64,000 nucleotides of DNA from Flavobacteriales bacterium. Its GTDB lineage: Bacteria; Bacteroidota; Bacteroidia; Flavobacteriales; TMED113. The notes below the pieces were generated by a model. That model had not been told where the DNA came from. It was given only the letters and a program-made list of their open reading frames with translations, and did not search any database. The stretch lies in contig NZUK01000015.1 in NCBI GenBank assembly GCA_002701365.1, positions 1-64,000 of the forward strand, given 5' to 3'. Positions within the stretch are counted from its first letter, which is position 1; the number at the start of each line of letters is the position of its first letter. Both the position numbers and the translations under genes were made by a program. Below, in pieces: positions 51,893-62,171 of this stretch.

Positions 51893-53391
51893 CCGTTCAT
51901 TGATATTAAAAATTCTTCATTATTTCTTGTGCCCTCCAATCGGTCTTTAATAAATTCCATAGCTTCAATAGGTTTCATGTCGGCAAGATGTTTTCTGAGA
52001 ATCCACATTCTTTGCATTTTTTCTTTGCTTATTAATAGATCTTCTCTTCTAGTTCCAGAATTAATTAAATCAATAGCTGGGTAAATTCTTCTATTTGAAA
52101 TACTTCTATCAAGTTGCATCTCCATGTTACCTGTTCCTTTAAATTCTTCAAAAATAACTTCATCCATTTTTGATCCGGTTTCTACCAAAGCAGTTGCTAT
52201 GATTGTTAAAGAACCGCCATTTTCAATATTTCTAGCAGAACCAAAAAATCTTTTAGGCTTGTGTAAAGCATTAGCATCAATACCACCAGAAAGGATTTTT
52301 CCAGAAGCTGGTGCAACAGTGTTATATGCTCTTGCTAATCTTGTGATGGAATCTAGTAGTATTACCACATCATGTCCGCATTCTACCATTCTTTTGGCTT
52401 TTTCTAATACTATATTTGCTACTCTAACATGACGATCAGCTGGCTCATCAAATGTAGATGCAATAACTTCTCCCGAAACTGTTCTAGCCATGTCAGTAAC
52501 TTCCTCAGGACGTTCATCTATTAATAGTACAATTTGATATACTTCTGGATGATTAGCAGCAATTGCATTTGCAATTTCTTTTAGTAAGACAGTTTTTCCT
52601 GTTTTTGGTTGCGCAACAATCAAACCTCTTTGTCCTTTTCCTATTGGAGAAAATAAATCGATTAATCTAGTTGATGTTGTAGCATCTTTTTCAACTATTT
52701 TAAATTTTTCATCAGGAAAAAGAGGTGTTTTGTGTTCAAATGCTACTCTATCTCTAACGACAGATGGATCAAGATTATTAATTTTTAATACTTTTACAAG
52801 AGGGAAGAATTTTTCACCTTCTTTTGGTGGTCTTATTTCTCCTGAAACAGTGTCGCCAGTTTTTAAGCCAAATAGTTTTATTTGAGATTGAGAGACATAA
52901 ATGTCATCAGGAGAATTTAAATAATTATAATCGGAAGATCTTAGAAAACCATACCCATCTGGCATTTTTTCTAATACACCTTCTCCAATTACAGGAGATT
53001 CAAAATTATAATCAATCTCTTTATGTTTCTTTTCTGTAATCATGTTATTATTTGAATCAGTTTTTTCACTATGAGATTTTTTTTGTTTGTTCCAAGTTTT
53101 TGCCTTTCTATTATCTCTTTTATCTTTTAATTCAATTGGATTTTTTTCTGTTTTAATGGTTTTTTCTATTTTAATGGGTGGTTTTTCTGTTTTAATGGGT
53201 GGTTTTTCTGTTTTGGTTTTATTATTTTGTTTAATTGATCCTGTATTAGCTGATGATACAGCTTGTTTATCTAGAATTTCATAAATTAAATTTAATTTTT
53301 TATAATTTTTAATTTCCAGAATTTCTAATTTATTAGCAATTTCTTGTAGATCTTGTAATTTTTTCTTCTTTAATTCGACGATGTCATACAT
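51889..53391 (-). CDS. rho: Transcription termination factor Rho
   Basis: [59 protein letters not shown]; Lys-rich insert near N-terminus. Confidence 0.98.
   Translation of the reverse strand: MYDIVELKKKKLQDLQEIANKLEILEIKNYKKLNLIYEILDKQAVSSANTGSIKQNNKTKTEKPPIKTEKPPIKIEKTIKTEKNPIELKDKRDNRKAKTWNKQKKSHSEKTDSNNNMITEKKHKEIDYNFESPVIGEGVLEKMPDGYGFLRSSDYNYLNSPDDIYVSQSQIKLFGLKTGDTVSGEIRPPKEGEKFFPLVKVLKINNLDPSVVRDRVAFEHKTPLFPDEKFKIVEKDATTSTRLIDLFSPIGKGQRGLIVAQPKTGKTVLLKEIANAIAANHPEVYQIVLLIDERPEEVTDMARTVSGEVIASTFDEPADRHVRVANIVLEKAKRMVECGHDVVILLDSITRLARAYNTVAPASGKILSGGIDANALHKPKRFFGSARNIENGGSLTIIATALVETGSKMDEVIFEEFKGTGNMEMQLDRSISNRRIYPAIDLINSGTRREDLLISKEKMQRMWILRKHLADMKPIEAMEFIKDRLEGTRNNEEFLISMNG
53139..53220 (-). 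repeat. Imperfect 21-bp tandem repeats within the rho insert
   Basis: Repeated GGTTTTTCTGTTTTAATGGGT (+ strand), encoding [20 protein letters not shown]. Confidence 0.85.
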
Positions 53392-53537
53392 AAAATAAAA
53401 TGTTTAGTTTGCCAACAATTCAATTACCAAAAAATAAATTTAATAGGGAGATATCAAACGGGCGTATTAGATATATTGATGCAATTATACAACATTATTT
53501 ATAATAATAACATATATTTATGAAAAAATTATTCTAG

Positions 53538-54011
53538 ATGATTCAGAGAGTTCAATCATTATATTTGCTGATTCCATTTTTATGTTATTTATTTTATTGG
53601 ATTTTTGGTTTATCTTGGTATAATCAAGGATATGATTTTATTAAATATATTCCATTCTTTTTAAGCCTTCCCCCATTTTTTATAGACTTTTTTTTATCTG
53701 TAACCTCATATGTTCCGATATTAATTTCAGTATTTTGTTTTATTGCTATTATAGCATTTAAAAGAAGGTTATTTCAAATTAAAATTTCTTGTGTATCTTT
53801 TTACTTAAGTATATTTATGTCTATCTATACATTAATATATTTCTATTTTTCATTGTCTTATTTAATTGATCAGATGCCCTCTTTTTTTATGCAAGTATTG
53901 TTGTTTTTGGCTATGATTAATCCATTTATATGTACGTTTTTTATTTTTTTAGCGATCAGGTTTATTCAAAAAGACCAAAAACTTATCAAATCAATTGATA
54001 GGTTGAGATAA
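53538..54011 (+). CDS. DUF4293-like membrane protein
   Basis: MIQRVQSLYLLIPFLCY, four TM segments. Confidence 0.8.
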   Translation: MIQRVQSLYLLIPFLCYLFYWIFGLSWYNQGYDFIKYIPFFLSLPPFFIDFFLSVTSYVPILISVFCFIAIIAFKRRLFQIKISCVSFYLSIFMSIYTLIYFYFSLSYLIDQMPSFFMQVLLFLAMINPFICTFFIFLAIRFIQKDQKLIKSIDRLR

Positions 54012-54515
54012 ATTTTGACGTTTTCCTAATTCAACTACTTCTAAATCAAATATTTTATTTCCATCTATTTTTAGTAAAACCATTGTTCTCACTTGGTGAA
54101 AACCCTCCCTGCCAGCTGCTCCGGGATTTATGTGTAACACGTTGTGATTTTTGTCATACATAACTTTCAGAATATGAGAATGTCCACATATGTATATATC
54201 TGGTTTATATGATTGGATTTCTAGTTTTATTTCTCGTTTATATTTTTTTGGATATCCTCCAATATGTGTCATGAGTATTTTAGTGTTTTCACATTTAAAT
54301 TTATTAATTTTAGGATATCTCTTTCGAATTTTAGGGCCATCAATATTCCCATAAACACCATAGACAGTATAGTTGTGAATTAAGAATTCAATTTGATCAC
54401 TATAGCCAAAGTCGCCGGCATGCCAAACTTCATCGCATATTTTGATAATTTTATTCATCTGTTCATCAAAAAAATTATGAGTATCTGATATGATGGCTAT
54501 TTTTTTCATTTCCAA
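53991..54515 (-). CDS. Metallophosphoesterase (YfcE/MJ0936-like)
   Basis: ISDTHNFFDEQM; HAGDFG; YGVYGNIDGPKIR; ICGHSHILK; NPGAAGREG. Confidence 0.93.
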   Translation of the reverse strand: MEMKKIAIISDTHNFFDEQMNKIIKICDEVWHAGDFGYSDQIEFLIHNYTVYGVYGNIDGPKIRKRYPKINKFKCENTKILMTHIGGYPKKYKREIKLEIQSYKPDIYICGHSHILKVMYDKNHNVLHINPGAAGREGFHQVRTMVLLKIDGNKIFDLEVVELGKRQNLSQPIN

Positions 54516-54577
54516 TTTTTATAAATATGATTCTAATTTATCATTATTTTTGGTAAACTATTCTAAAATAATTTACA

Positions 54578-55327
54578 ATGAATAAGTATGTTATGCATAT
54601 TTCATATTTAGGGACCAAGTATTCAGGCTGGCAGATTCAAAATAATGCTCAAACAATTCAAGGTTTTATTATGGATGCTTTACATCATGTTATACAAGAT
54701 AGTATTCCTTTAATAGTTGGAGCTGGCAGAACAGATTCGGGCGTTCATGCAATTAATTTTTTTGCACATTTTCAATCTGATTATATAGAGACAGAACACG
54801 TAACATACAAGTTAAATAAGTATTTGCCAGATGATATTGTAATTCATAATATAATACATGCATCTGATGAATTTCATGCAAGGTTTTCAGCTTCTTCCAG
54901 AACTTATGAGTATTGGGTTTCTTCTGTTAAAGACCCATTTTTAATTAATAGAGCATATTTTTTTAAAAAAAAAATAAATTTAGATTTAATGAATGCTGGA
55001 GCTAAATTACTCGTTGGTGAGCATGATTTTAGTTCTTTTACTAAATCTCAACTTGATAATAATTATTGTTATGTAAATCATGCATATTGGTACAAAAGTA
55101 AAAATATGCTTATATTTTCTATCAATTCAAATCGTTTTTTACATAATATGGTTCGGTCAATTGTTGGTACTTTAATTAATATTGGTCTTGAAAAAAATAA
55201 TTTAGTTGATTTACAAAATATTATTAATAGTAAGACACGTAAAGATGCAGGTTATTCAGTTCCATCCGAAGGTTTGTATTTGGTAGATATTAAGTATCCA
55301 AAAAAATTTAAACTTGAAAACATTTAA
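54578..55327 (+). CDS. truA: tRNA pseudouridine(38-40) synthase
   Basis: ISYLGTKYSGWQIQNNAQTIQGF; GAGRTDSGVHA; NRFLHNMVRSIVGTLINIG. Confidence 0.96.
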   Translation: MNKYVMHISYLGTKYSGWQIQNNAQTIQGFIMDALHHVIQDSIPLIVGAGRTDSGVHAINFFAHFQSDYIETEHVTYKLNKYLPDDIVIHNIIHASDEFHARFSASSRTYEYWVSSVKDPFLINRAYFFKKKINLDLMNAGAKLLVGEHDFSSFTKSQLDNNYCYVNHAYWYKSKNMLIFSINSNRFLHNMVRSIVGTLINIGLEKNNLVDLQNIINSKTRKDAGYSVPSEGLYLVDIKYPKKFKLENI

Positions 55328-57056
55328 TTATAAATTATTAATTAAGCTTTTAACATATGCTTCTCCGTATAAATATCTTTTTATTGGAACGATATTTATT
55401 TCGATTTTTTTTGGTTTATTGTCAACGATTAGGCCTATCTTAATTCAATATGCCTTTGATAATTTTATATTAAATAATGATACTATTGGGTTACTTAATA
55501 TTATAATTATTATATTTTTTCTATTATTAATAGAATCAATGCTGCATTTTGTATTTGTATATCAATCTAATGCTTTGTCTCAAAAAATTATTAATAATAT
55601 AAGGAATGAAGTTTTTGAAAAAATACTTTCTTTTAAACTTTCATATTTTGACAATACACCTACTGGTCAACTTATAACAAGAGTAGTGTCTGACATGGAA
55701 GCCGTTGCGTCCGTTTTTTCTCAGGGACTTTTAGTTGTTTTTGGAGATTTTTTTAAAATCTCACTTATTATTATTTGCATGATGATAATGAACTTTAAAC
55801 TAGCTTTAATTAGTTTGTTATTTTTACCTTTTTTAATTTTTTCCACGATTTTATTTCAGAAATATATGCAAAAGGCATTTGTTGATGTACGAAAATATAT
55901 TTCAAAAATTAATGTTTTTGTTTATGAGCATATTATAGGCATTAGTATTGTGCAAATTTTTGGTAGAGAAAAGGCTATTTTTAATAGATTTAATAAATTA
56001 AATACCTTACACAGAGATGCCCATATAAAAACTGTCTTATATTTTTCAATTTTCTTACCAATTGTAGATGTGTGTTCTGCAATTGCAATGGGTTTATTGG
56101 TTTGGTATGGATCGATTCAAGCTGTTATAAACTCAACTGTAACAGTAGGTGAAATAATTGCATTTATTTTATTTATAAATATGCTTTTTAGACCTCTTAG
56201 GGGAATTGCTGATAGATTTAATATTTTACAGATGGGGATGGTCGCCGCACATAGAGTATTTGAAATTACGAAAAACACACTTAATACTGAGAAGTATCAT
56301 AATGATAAACTCATAGAAAAATTAGTTAGTGGAAGTATTGTTTTTAATAATGTTAGTTTTTCATATAAAATAGATGAGCCAGTTCTAGAAAATATTGATT
56401 TTGAAATCAATAAGGATCAGACTTTGGCAATTATTGGACCAACAGGTTCAGGTAAAACAACAATTATTAATCTATTGATGAAGTGGTACGATTTATCCAA
56501 TGGCCATATATATGTATCTGGACAAGACATCAAATCCATTCCGATTAATACCCTGAGACATAATATTGGTGTTGTTCTACAGGACACTTTTTTTCTTGCA
56601 GATACTTTAATGAATAATATAAAATTTTTCAATAATATTTCTGACAATGACGTTTATAAGGCTGTTCAGGATATAGGGTTACAAGATTTCATTGATAAGT
56701 TCCCTAGTAAATATAATTATCGTATTGGCGAAAGAGGTGCTGGACTATCAGAGGGAGAAAAACAATTAATTTCTTTTTTACGTACATATTTATTGAATCC
56801 GACATACTTAATTTTAGATGAGGCAACTTCGTCCCTTGATCCACGTACAGAATTTTTAATTCAAAAATCAATTAAAAAGATAACACAAAAAAGAACATCA
56901 ATTATCATTGCTCATCGTTTATCTACAATTAAATATGCAGATAAAATAATTGTATTAGAGAATGGTAAAATTATTGAGTCAGGTGATCATAATGAATTAA
57001 TTCATTTGAATGGTAAGTATGCAAATTATTATTATCAACAATTTTTAGCTAATTAA
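55314..57056 (+). CDS. ABC transporter, fused permease/ATPase (MsbA-like)
   Basis: Walker A GPTGSGKTTI; LSEGEKQLISFLRTYLLNPTYLILDEATSSLDP. Confidence 0.95.
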   Translation: MKTFNYKLLIKLLTYASPYKYLFIGTIFISIFFGLLSTIRPILIQYAFDNFILNNDTIGLLNIIIIIFFLLLIESMLHFVFVYQSNALSQKIINNIRNEVFEKILSFKLSYFDNTPTGQLITRVVSDMEAVASVFSQGLLVVFGDFFKISLIIICMMIMNFKLALISLLFLPFLIFSTILFQKYMQKAFVDVRKYISKINVFVYEHIIGISIVQIFGREKAIFNRFNKLNTLHRDAHIKTVLYFSIFLPIVDVCSAIAMGLLVWYGSIQAVINSTVTVGEIIAFILFINMLFRPLRGIADRFNILQMGMVAAHRVFEITKNTLNTEKYHNDKLIEKLVSGSIVFNNVSFSYKIDEPVLENIDFEINKDQTLAIIGPTGSGKTTIINLLMKWYDLSNGHIYVSGQDIKSIPINTLRHNIGVVLQDTFFLADTLMNNIKFFNNISDNDVYKAVQDIGLQDFIDKFPSKYNYRIGERGAGLSEGEKQLISFLRTYLLNPTYLILDEATSSLDPRTEFLIQKSIKKITQKRTSIIIAHRLSTIKYADKIIVLENGKIIESGDHNELIHLNGKYANYYYQQFLAN

Positions 57057-59772
57057 ACTCTTTTTTTAACACTTCTCCGGTGTGTGTAGATTGATTAATT
57101 AGATCTTTAGGTGTGCCTGAAAAAACTACATGTCCTCCATGATCTCCTGCGTCGGGTCCTAGCTCAATTATCCAATCAGTATTTTTAATAACATCTAAAT
57201 TATGTTCAATTACAATAACTGTATTTCCAATTTCAACCAGCCTATAAAGTGCATCGACAAGTATTTTTATGTCATAAAAATGAAGTCCTTTAGTAGGTTC
57301 ATCAAATATTAAGATAGATTTCTTGTTTTTCTTACTTAAGAAAGAGCCTAGTTTTAATCTTTGTATTTCACCAGAGCTTAATGTAGAAACAGGTTGACCT
57401 ATTTTAAGATAACTTAATCCTACGGTAATTAATGGTTTAATTTGTTGAGCAATTTTTGTCTGATTATTTTTTATAAAAAAGTCATATCCTTCTTCCACAG
57501 TTAGATTCAAAATATCATCTATATTTTTATCGTTAAAGTAAACTTGTAGTATTTCTTCCTTATACCTGGACCCATTGCATACTTCACATTTTAATTTAAT
57601 ATCAGACATAAATTGCATTTCTATAGTCACTTCTCCTTGACCTTTACAGTTCTCACATCTTCCTCCCTTCACATTAAATGAGAAATCTTTAGGACGCAAG
57701 TTGTTAATTTTTGTTAATTTTTGTGTTCCATATAAGTTTCTTATTGAATCAAAAGCCTGAATGTATGTTATTGGTGTTGATTTCGATGATTTTTTCATTG
57801 AATTTTGATCTAAATAATCGATATTTTCAATGTTTGAAAGATCGGCTTGAATATCTTGACATAAAGGTTTCTTAAAATTATAATCTTTTAATTTTCGTTT
57901 AATTCCAGGCAGTAATATGTTTTTTAGCAATGTTGTTTTACCCGAACCACTTAATCCTACAACAGCAGTAAAGGCATTAATAGGAATCTCTACATCAATA
58001 GTATTTAAATTATGTTCATAAGCTCCTTGAATTTTAATAAAATTAGACAGCGTCCTATTGTTTATTGATGATGGAATTCTAATTTTTTGATTAATATAAT
58101 CAAGAGTTAAGCTAGATTTGTGTTGTACATTTTTTATAGCCCCCTGATAGATAATCTTGCCACCGTATAGCCCTGCAAGCGGTCCAATGTCAATTAAGTG
58201 ATCAGCAGATTTGATTACAGATCGGTCGTGTTCTACTATAATAATAGAATTTCCTAACTTTTTTAATTGTTTTAAAATATCAATTAGTTTGTTAGTATCT
58301 TTTGGGTGTAGTCCCATGGTAGGTTCATCAAGAATATATAGAGCTCCAATAAGACCACTACCTAGAGAATTAGCTATATTAATTTTTTGTTGTTCTCCGC
58401 CAGATAGCGAATTACATTTTCTATTTAAGTACATATAGCCTAAGCCTAATTTAATCAATGATTCAATGCGAGATATGATCTCGTTTTTAATTTTATTAAT
58501 AATTTTTTCATTGTAATTCAAACTATTGATATTCTCAATAAATAATAATAGATCGTGCATGGATAAATTAATAACATGTTCAATGCTTTTGTCATTGATT
58601 TTCACATATTGTGCCTCTTTTCTTAACCTGTTTCCATGACAAATTTTACAAATTGATAAACTGCGATATCTAGAAAGCATAACTCGATATTGAATTTTGT
58701 AAGATTTTTTTTTCAAGAAATCAAAAAAAGCGTTAAGACCTTTAAATTCATTTTTTCCTTTCCAAAGAACATCTTTTTCAGATTTATTGAATTGACTATA
58801 TTTTTTATTGATTGGAAAATTAATTTTTTTCAATTCTTGCTTCCATCTTGACATTTTGCCGTTTCTCCATGGATGAATTACGTCTTCTAAAACACTTAAA
58901 TTTTTATCAGGTATTATTTTGTCTTCATCTATATCAATTAAATCTCCATGTCCGTTACAATTTTCACAAGCACCGTGTGGGTTGTTAAAATTAAATAAGT
59001 CTTTGTGGGGTTCATCAAAATGTATATTATCCAAAGAGAATAAATGTGAAAATTCTTTAATTAATTGACCTTTTTGATTATATGTTAAAATACTATCATT
59101 ATTTATTTCTTTACAATTTTTATAGGCTTGATATAAATTATATTCAAAATCATTTGATCTGCTTAAGATTAACCTGTCTACTACAATGTGAATAGGATCT
59201 TTAATATTATGAATTTCATTAATTTCATCAATCTCATATATTTTTTCTGCTATAACAACTCTATTATAGCCTTCTCTTTTTAAGATATTTAATTGATCTT
59301 TTCGTATCAGACAGCATATTAAAAACTTTAAATCTTTTTTAAATTGATAAATTTCCTTTTTAAATTTTTCAAAAGATAATTTGACAACTTCTTCTCCACT
59401 AATTGGAGAAATTGTCTTACCAATTTTTGCATATAAAAGAGTTAAATAGTAATATATCTCAGTTGTTGATCCTACAGTTGATTTTGAGTTTGTTGCATTT
59501 GTTTTTTGATTAATTGCAATTGCTGGAGATAGTCCTTTTATATCATCAACTTCTGGTTTATGGTGATTATTCAGAAATTGTCTTGCATATGAGGAGAGAC
59601 TTTCTATATATTTCCTTTGGGCTTCTGCATAAATTGTGTCATAAGCCAACGTTGATTTACCAGATCCAGATACTCCTGAAATAACTACGATTTTATTTTT
59701 GGGAATACTAATTGAGATGTTTTTCAAGTTATTTGAACGAGCACCCTTGATTATAATTTCATTTTTACTCAT
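57049..59772 (-). CDS. uvrA: Excinuclease ABC subunit UvrA
   Basis: ISGVSGSGKSTLAYDTIYAEAQRKYIESLSSYARQFL; CENCKGQGEVTIEMQFM; two ABC signature motifs. Confidence 0.97.
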   Translation of the reverse strand: MSKNEIIIKGARSNNLKNISISIPKNKIVVISGVSGSGKSTLAYDTIYAEAQRKYIESLSSYARQFLNNHHKPEVDDIKGLSPAIAINQKTNATNSKSTVGSTTEIYYYLTLLYAKIGKTISPISGEEVVKLSFEKFKKEIYQFKKDLKFLICCLIRKDQLNILKREGYNRVVIAEKIYEIDEINEIHNIKDPIHIVVDRLILSRSNDFEYNLYQAYKNCKEINNDSILTYNQKGQLIKEFSHLFSLDNIHFDEPHKDLFNFNNPHGACENCNGHGDLIDIDEDKIIPDKNLSVLEDVIHPWRNGKMSRWKQELKKINFPINKKYSQFNKSEKDVLWKGKNEFKGLNAFFDFLKKKSYKIQYRVMLSRYRSLSICKICHGNRLRKEAQYVKINDKSIEHVINLSMHDLLLFIENINSLNYNEKIINKIKNEIISRIESLIKLGLGYMYLNRKCNSLSGGEQQKINIANSLGSGLIGALYILDEPTMGLHPKDTNKLIDILKQLKKLGNSIIIVEHDRSVIKSADHLIDIGPLAGLYGGKIIYQGAIKNVQHKSSLTLDYINQKIRIPSSINNRTLSNFIKIQGAYEHNLNTIDVEIPINAFTAVVGLSGSGKTTLLKNILLPGIKRKLKDYNFKKPLCQDIQADLSNIENIDYLDQNSMKKSSKSTPITYIQAFDSIRNLYGTQKLTKINNLRPKDFSFNVKGGRCENCKGQGEVTIEMQFMSDIKLKCEVCNGSRYKEEILQVYFNDKNIDDILNLTVEEGYDFFIKNNQTKIAQQIKPLITVGLSYLKIGQPVSTLSSGEIQRLKLGSFLSKKNKKSILIFDEPTKGLHFYDIKILVDALYRLVEIGNTVIVIEHNLDVIKNTDWIIELGPDAGDHGGHVVFSGTPKDLINQSTHTGEVLKKEFN

Positions 59773-59773
59773 A

Positions 59774-60022
59774 TTATTTAATTATAAAGGAATATATTAT
59801 GTGTCCTAAATAACTGCCGATAGCTAGTACTATTGGGTATACTAAAAATAACCATATTAGCTGAAATAAGTTGGTTGAAAAGATAGTTTTAATTATTCCT
59901 TTTTCTAATAAATTATTTAAAAAATCATACCAAGTATATAATCCTATTGTATTAGCAAAAAAATTCGCCAAAATAGCAATTATTAATATACAATATCCGG
60001 TTATAATCAATTTAATCAGCAT
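59774..60022 (-). CDS. Small membrane protein of unknown function
   Basis: 82-aa ORF, TM segments, directly upstream of uvrA. Confidence 0.6.
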   Translation of the reverse strand: MLIKLIITGYCILIIAILANFFANTIGLYTWYDFLNNLLEKGIIKTIFSTNLFQLIWLFLVYPIVLAIGSYLGHIIYSFIIK

Positions 60023-60158
60023 TACATTTGTCTTGTGTATATATGATTTTCAAGATATGTAAAATATTTTGCTTATATTTACTGTCTAATCAAATTTATT
60101 TGCCTATAGACAATTTTCTACTTATTTAAAATTTTTTTAAACTAAATAAGATTAAGAT

Positions 60159-60746
60159 ATGTCTATGAAATCAATTAAAGATGAGCAGCTCATAAGCTCA
60201 TATATAGCTGGAAAACAGCATTCCCTAAATATATTAATACAACGACATCGAGCTAGATTACTTGCATTTATTATATCTAAAGTTAGAAATAAATCTCTAG
60301 CAGAAGATATTTTACAAGAGACCCTTATTAAGGTTATGGATACGCTTCAAAATGGCAAGTATAACGAACAGGGTAAGTTTTTACCTTGGGTTATGCGAAT
60401 TGCGCATAATCTATCTATTGATTATTTTAGGAAAATCAATAAAACTAAATTTGTAAGATCCAATGACGATTTTAATATTTTTGATATAATTAAGGATACC
60501 TCAGTAAGCCCTGAAGATAATATGATTCATGGTAAAATACTTAACGATATTAAAAATATAATAAATAAGTTACCTTCTGAACAATCTCAAGTTTTAAGAA
60601 AAAGATATTATTCAAATATGAGTTTTAGTGAGATAGCTGAAGAATGTGATATTAGCATAAATACCGCTTTGGGTCGAATGAGATATGCATTGATAAATTT
60701 GCGAAAAATTATTAAAAAAGAAGGCATTTTATTGTCTGTTAATTAA
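60159..60746 (+). CDS. ECF-type RNA polymerase sigma factor
   Basis: Region 2 LAEDILQETLIKVMDTLQNGKY...WVMRIAHNLSIDYFRK; region 4 LPSEQSQVLRKRYYSNMSFSEIAEECDISINTALGRMRYALINLR. Confidence 0.95.
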   Translation: MSMKSIKDEQLISSYIAGKQHSLNILIQRHRARLLAFIISKVRNKSLAEDILQETLIKVMDTLQNGKYNEQGKFLPWVMRIAHNLSIDYFRKINKTKFVRSNDDFNIFDIIKDTSVSPEDNMIHGKILNDIKNIINKLPSEQSQVLRKRYYSNMSFSEIAEECDISINTALGRMRYALINLRKIIKKEGILLSVN

Positions 60747-60812
60747 ACTTATTATTTACGTACAATAAATTCATAATTTTATGCGTTATTTTTTAAATAA
60801 ACATAATTGCCT

Positions 60813-60956
60813 ATGAATATATTTTTTACCTATTTAAAAGAAAAGGATCAAACTAGTATTATAAATTTCTTAGATAAAGAAATCGACACAATAGATTCCT
60901 TGTTAGATTTAAAAAATTCTTCAACTTTAGATATAAAAAAATCAGATACTTTTTAG
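60813..60956 (+). CDS. Micro-ORF (47 aa) downstream of sigma factor gene
   Basis: ATG...TAG: MNIFFTYLKEKDQTSIINFLDKEIDTIDSLLDLKNSSTLDIKKSDTF; not in the ORF track. Confidence 0.4.
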   Translation: MNIFFTYLKEKDQTSIINFLDKEIDTIDSLLDLKNSSTLDIKKSDTF

Positions 60957-61018
60957 TAAACTTTTCAACTCGATAAAATATGAAAGTGCTAAATTTAATT
61001 TATTAGTTTAGCGGTAAA

Positions 61019-61654
61019 ATGAATAAACAAGATAAAGTATTATTTATTGTTTCAACACTAGATGATTTGTATAGTGATCCTCCAATACCACTAGCACATT
61101 CTAGCACATATACTTTATTGATTGCTGTTCTCTTGTCAGCACAATGTACTGATGCAAGAGTTAATCAGGTGACACCTAAGTTATTTGCTTTGGCTGATAA
61201 TCCAAGTGACATGGTTTTACAAGATATCAATACCATTAGAAACATCATTAAACCTTGTGGACTATCGAACACTAAATCAAAAGCAATTTATAATTTATCT
61301 GAAATATTAATTAACCGCCATGATAAAATGGTTCCATCTAATTTAAACGAACTTGAAAAATTGCCTGGTGTTGGACACAAGACTGCTTCTGTAGTTATGG
61401 CTCAAGCATTTAATGTGCCTGCTTTTCCAGTCGATACTCATATTCATAGATTGAGTTATAGGTGGTGTATTAGTACTGGTAAAAATGTCACAAAAACAGA
61501 ATTGGATTGTAAGAAATTTTTCTCAAAGAATATTTGGAACAAATTGCATTTGCAAATGATTTATTTTGGTAGAGAATATTGTCCAGCTAGAGGTCATAAT
61601 CCCTTAAAGTGTCCTATTTGTAGTGTTGTTGGAAGAAAATCACTTTTTAATTAA
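61019..61654 (+). CDS. nth: Endonuclease III
   Basis: HhH LPGVGHKTASVVMAQAF-VPAFPVDTHIHR; C-terminal CPARGHNPLKCPIC Fe-S region. Confidence 0.96.
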   Translation: MNKQDKVLFIVSTLDDLYSDPPIPLAHSSTYTLLIAVLLSAQCTDARVNQVTPKLFALADNPSDMVLQDINTIRNIIKPCGLSNTKSKAIYNLSEILINRHDKMVPSNLNELEKLPGVGHKTASVVMAQAFNVPAFPVDTHIHRLSYRWCISTGKNVTKTELDCKKFFSKNIWNKLHLQMIYFGREYCPARGHNPLKCPICSVVGRKSLFN

Positions 61655-61703
61655 AAATTTGGTTTTGATTTATTACATTTGGAACTATAATATATAGATC
61701 AAT

Positions 61704-62165
61704 ATGACTCATTTAAATATAGGTGATAGAGCCCCTTTTTTTTCCGAACACAACCAAAATAATGTTTTATTATCTTTAGATGACTATACTCATAAAAAAC
61801 TTATTCTTTATTTTTATCCTAAGGATAATACGCCTGGTTGTACAGCGGAATCATGTAGTTTAAATAATAATTACAAAACATTTCAAAATGAAGGTTTTCA
61901 TATATTAGGAGTGAGCCCAGATGATCAAAAGTCACATTTAAAATTTATTAATAAGTATAGTTTTGATTTTGATTTAATAGCTGATATTGAAAAGAAAATA
62001 TGTAAATCTTATGGTGTTTGGGGTTTAAAAAAATTCATGGGCAGAGAATATATGGGAGTACATAGAACAACTTTTATTATTAATCAAGATCAAATTATTG
62101 ACAAGATTTTTACAAAAGTAAATACAAAAAATCACGCAGAACAAATATTAGAATCATATAAATAA
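61704..62165 (+). CDS. bcp: Thioredoxin-dependent peroxiredoxin (Bcp/PrxQ)
   Basis: LYFYPKDNTPGCTAESCSL. Confidence 0.95.
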   Translation: MTHLNIGDRAPFFSEHNQNNVLLSLDDYTHKKLILYFYPKDNTPGCTAESCSLNNNYKTFQNEGFHILGVSPDDQKSHLKFINKYSFDFDLIADIEKKICKSYGVWGLKKFMGREYMGVHRTTFIINQDQIIDKIFTKVNTKNHAEQILESYK

Positions 62166-62171
62166 AAAGTT

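Noticed and set aside
57049-59772. UvrA as an unusual paralogue because it is 907 aa with a Cys-poor first insertion (GKTISPISGEE)
   Set aside because: This form matches what I recall of normal Bacteroidota UvrA; both ABC halves and the C-terminal Zn finger are intact.
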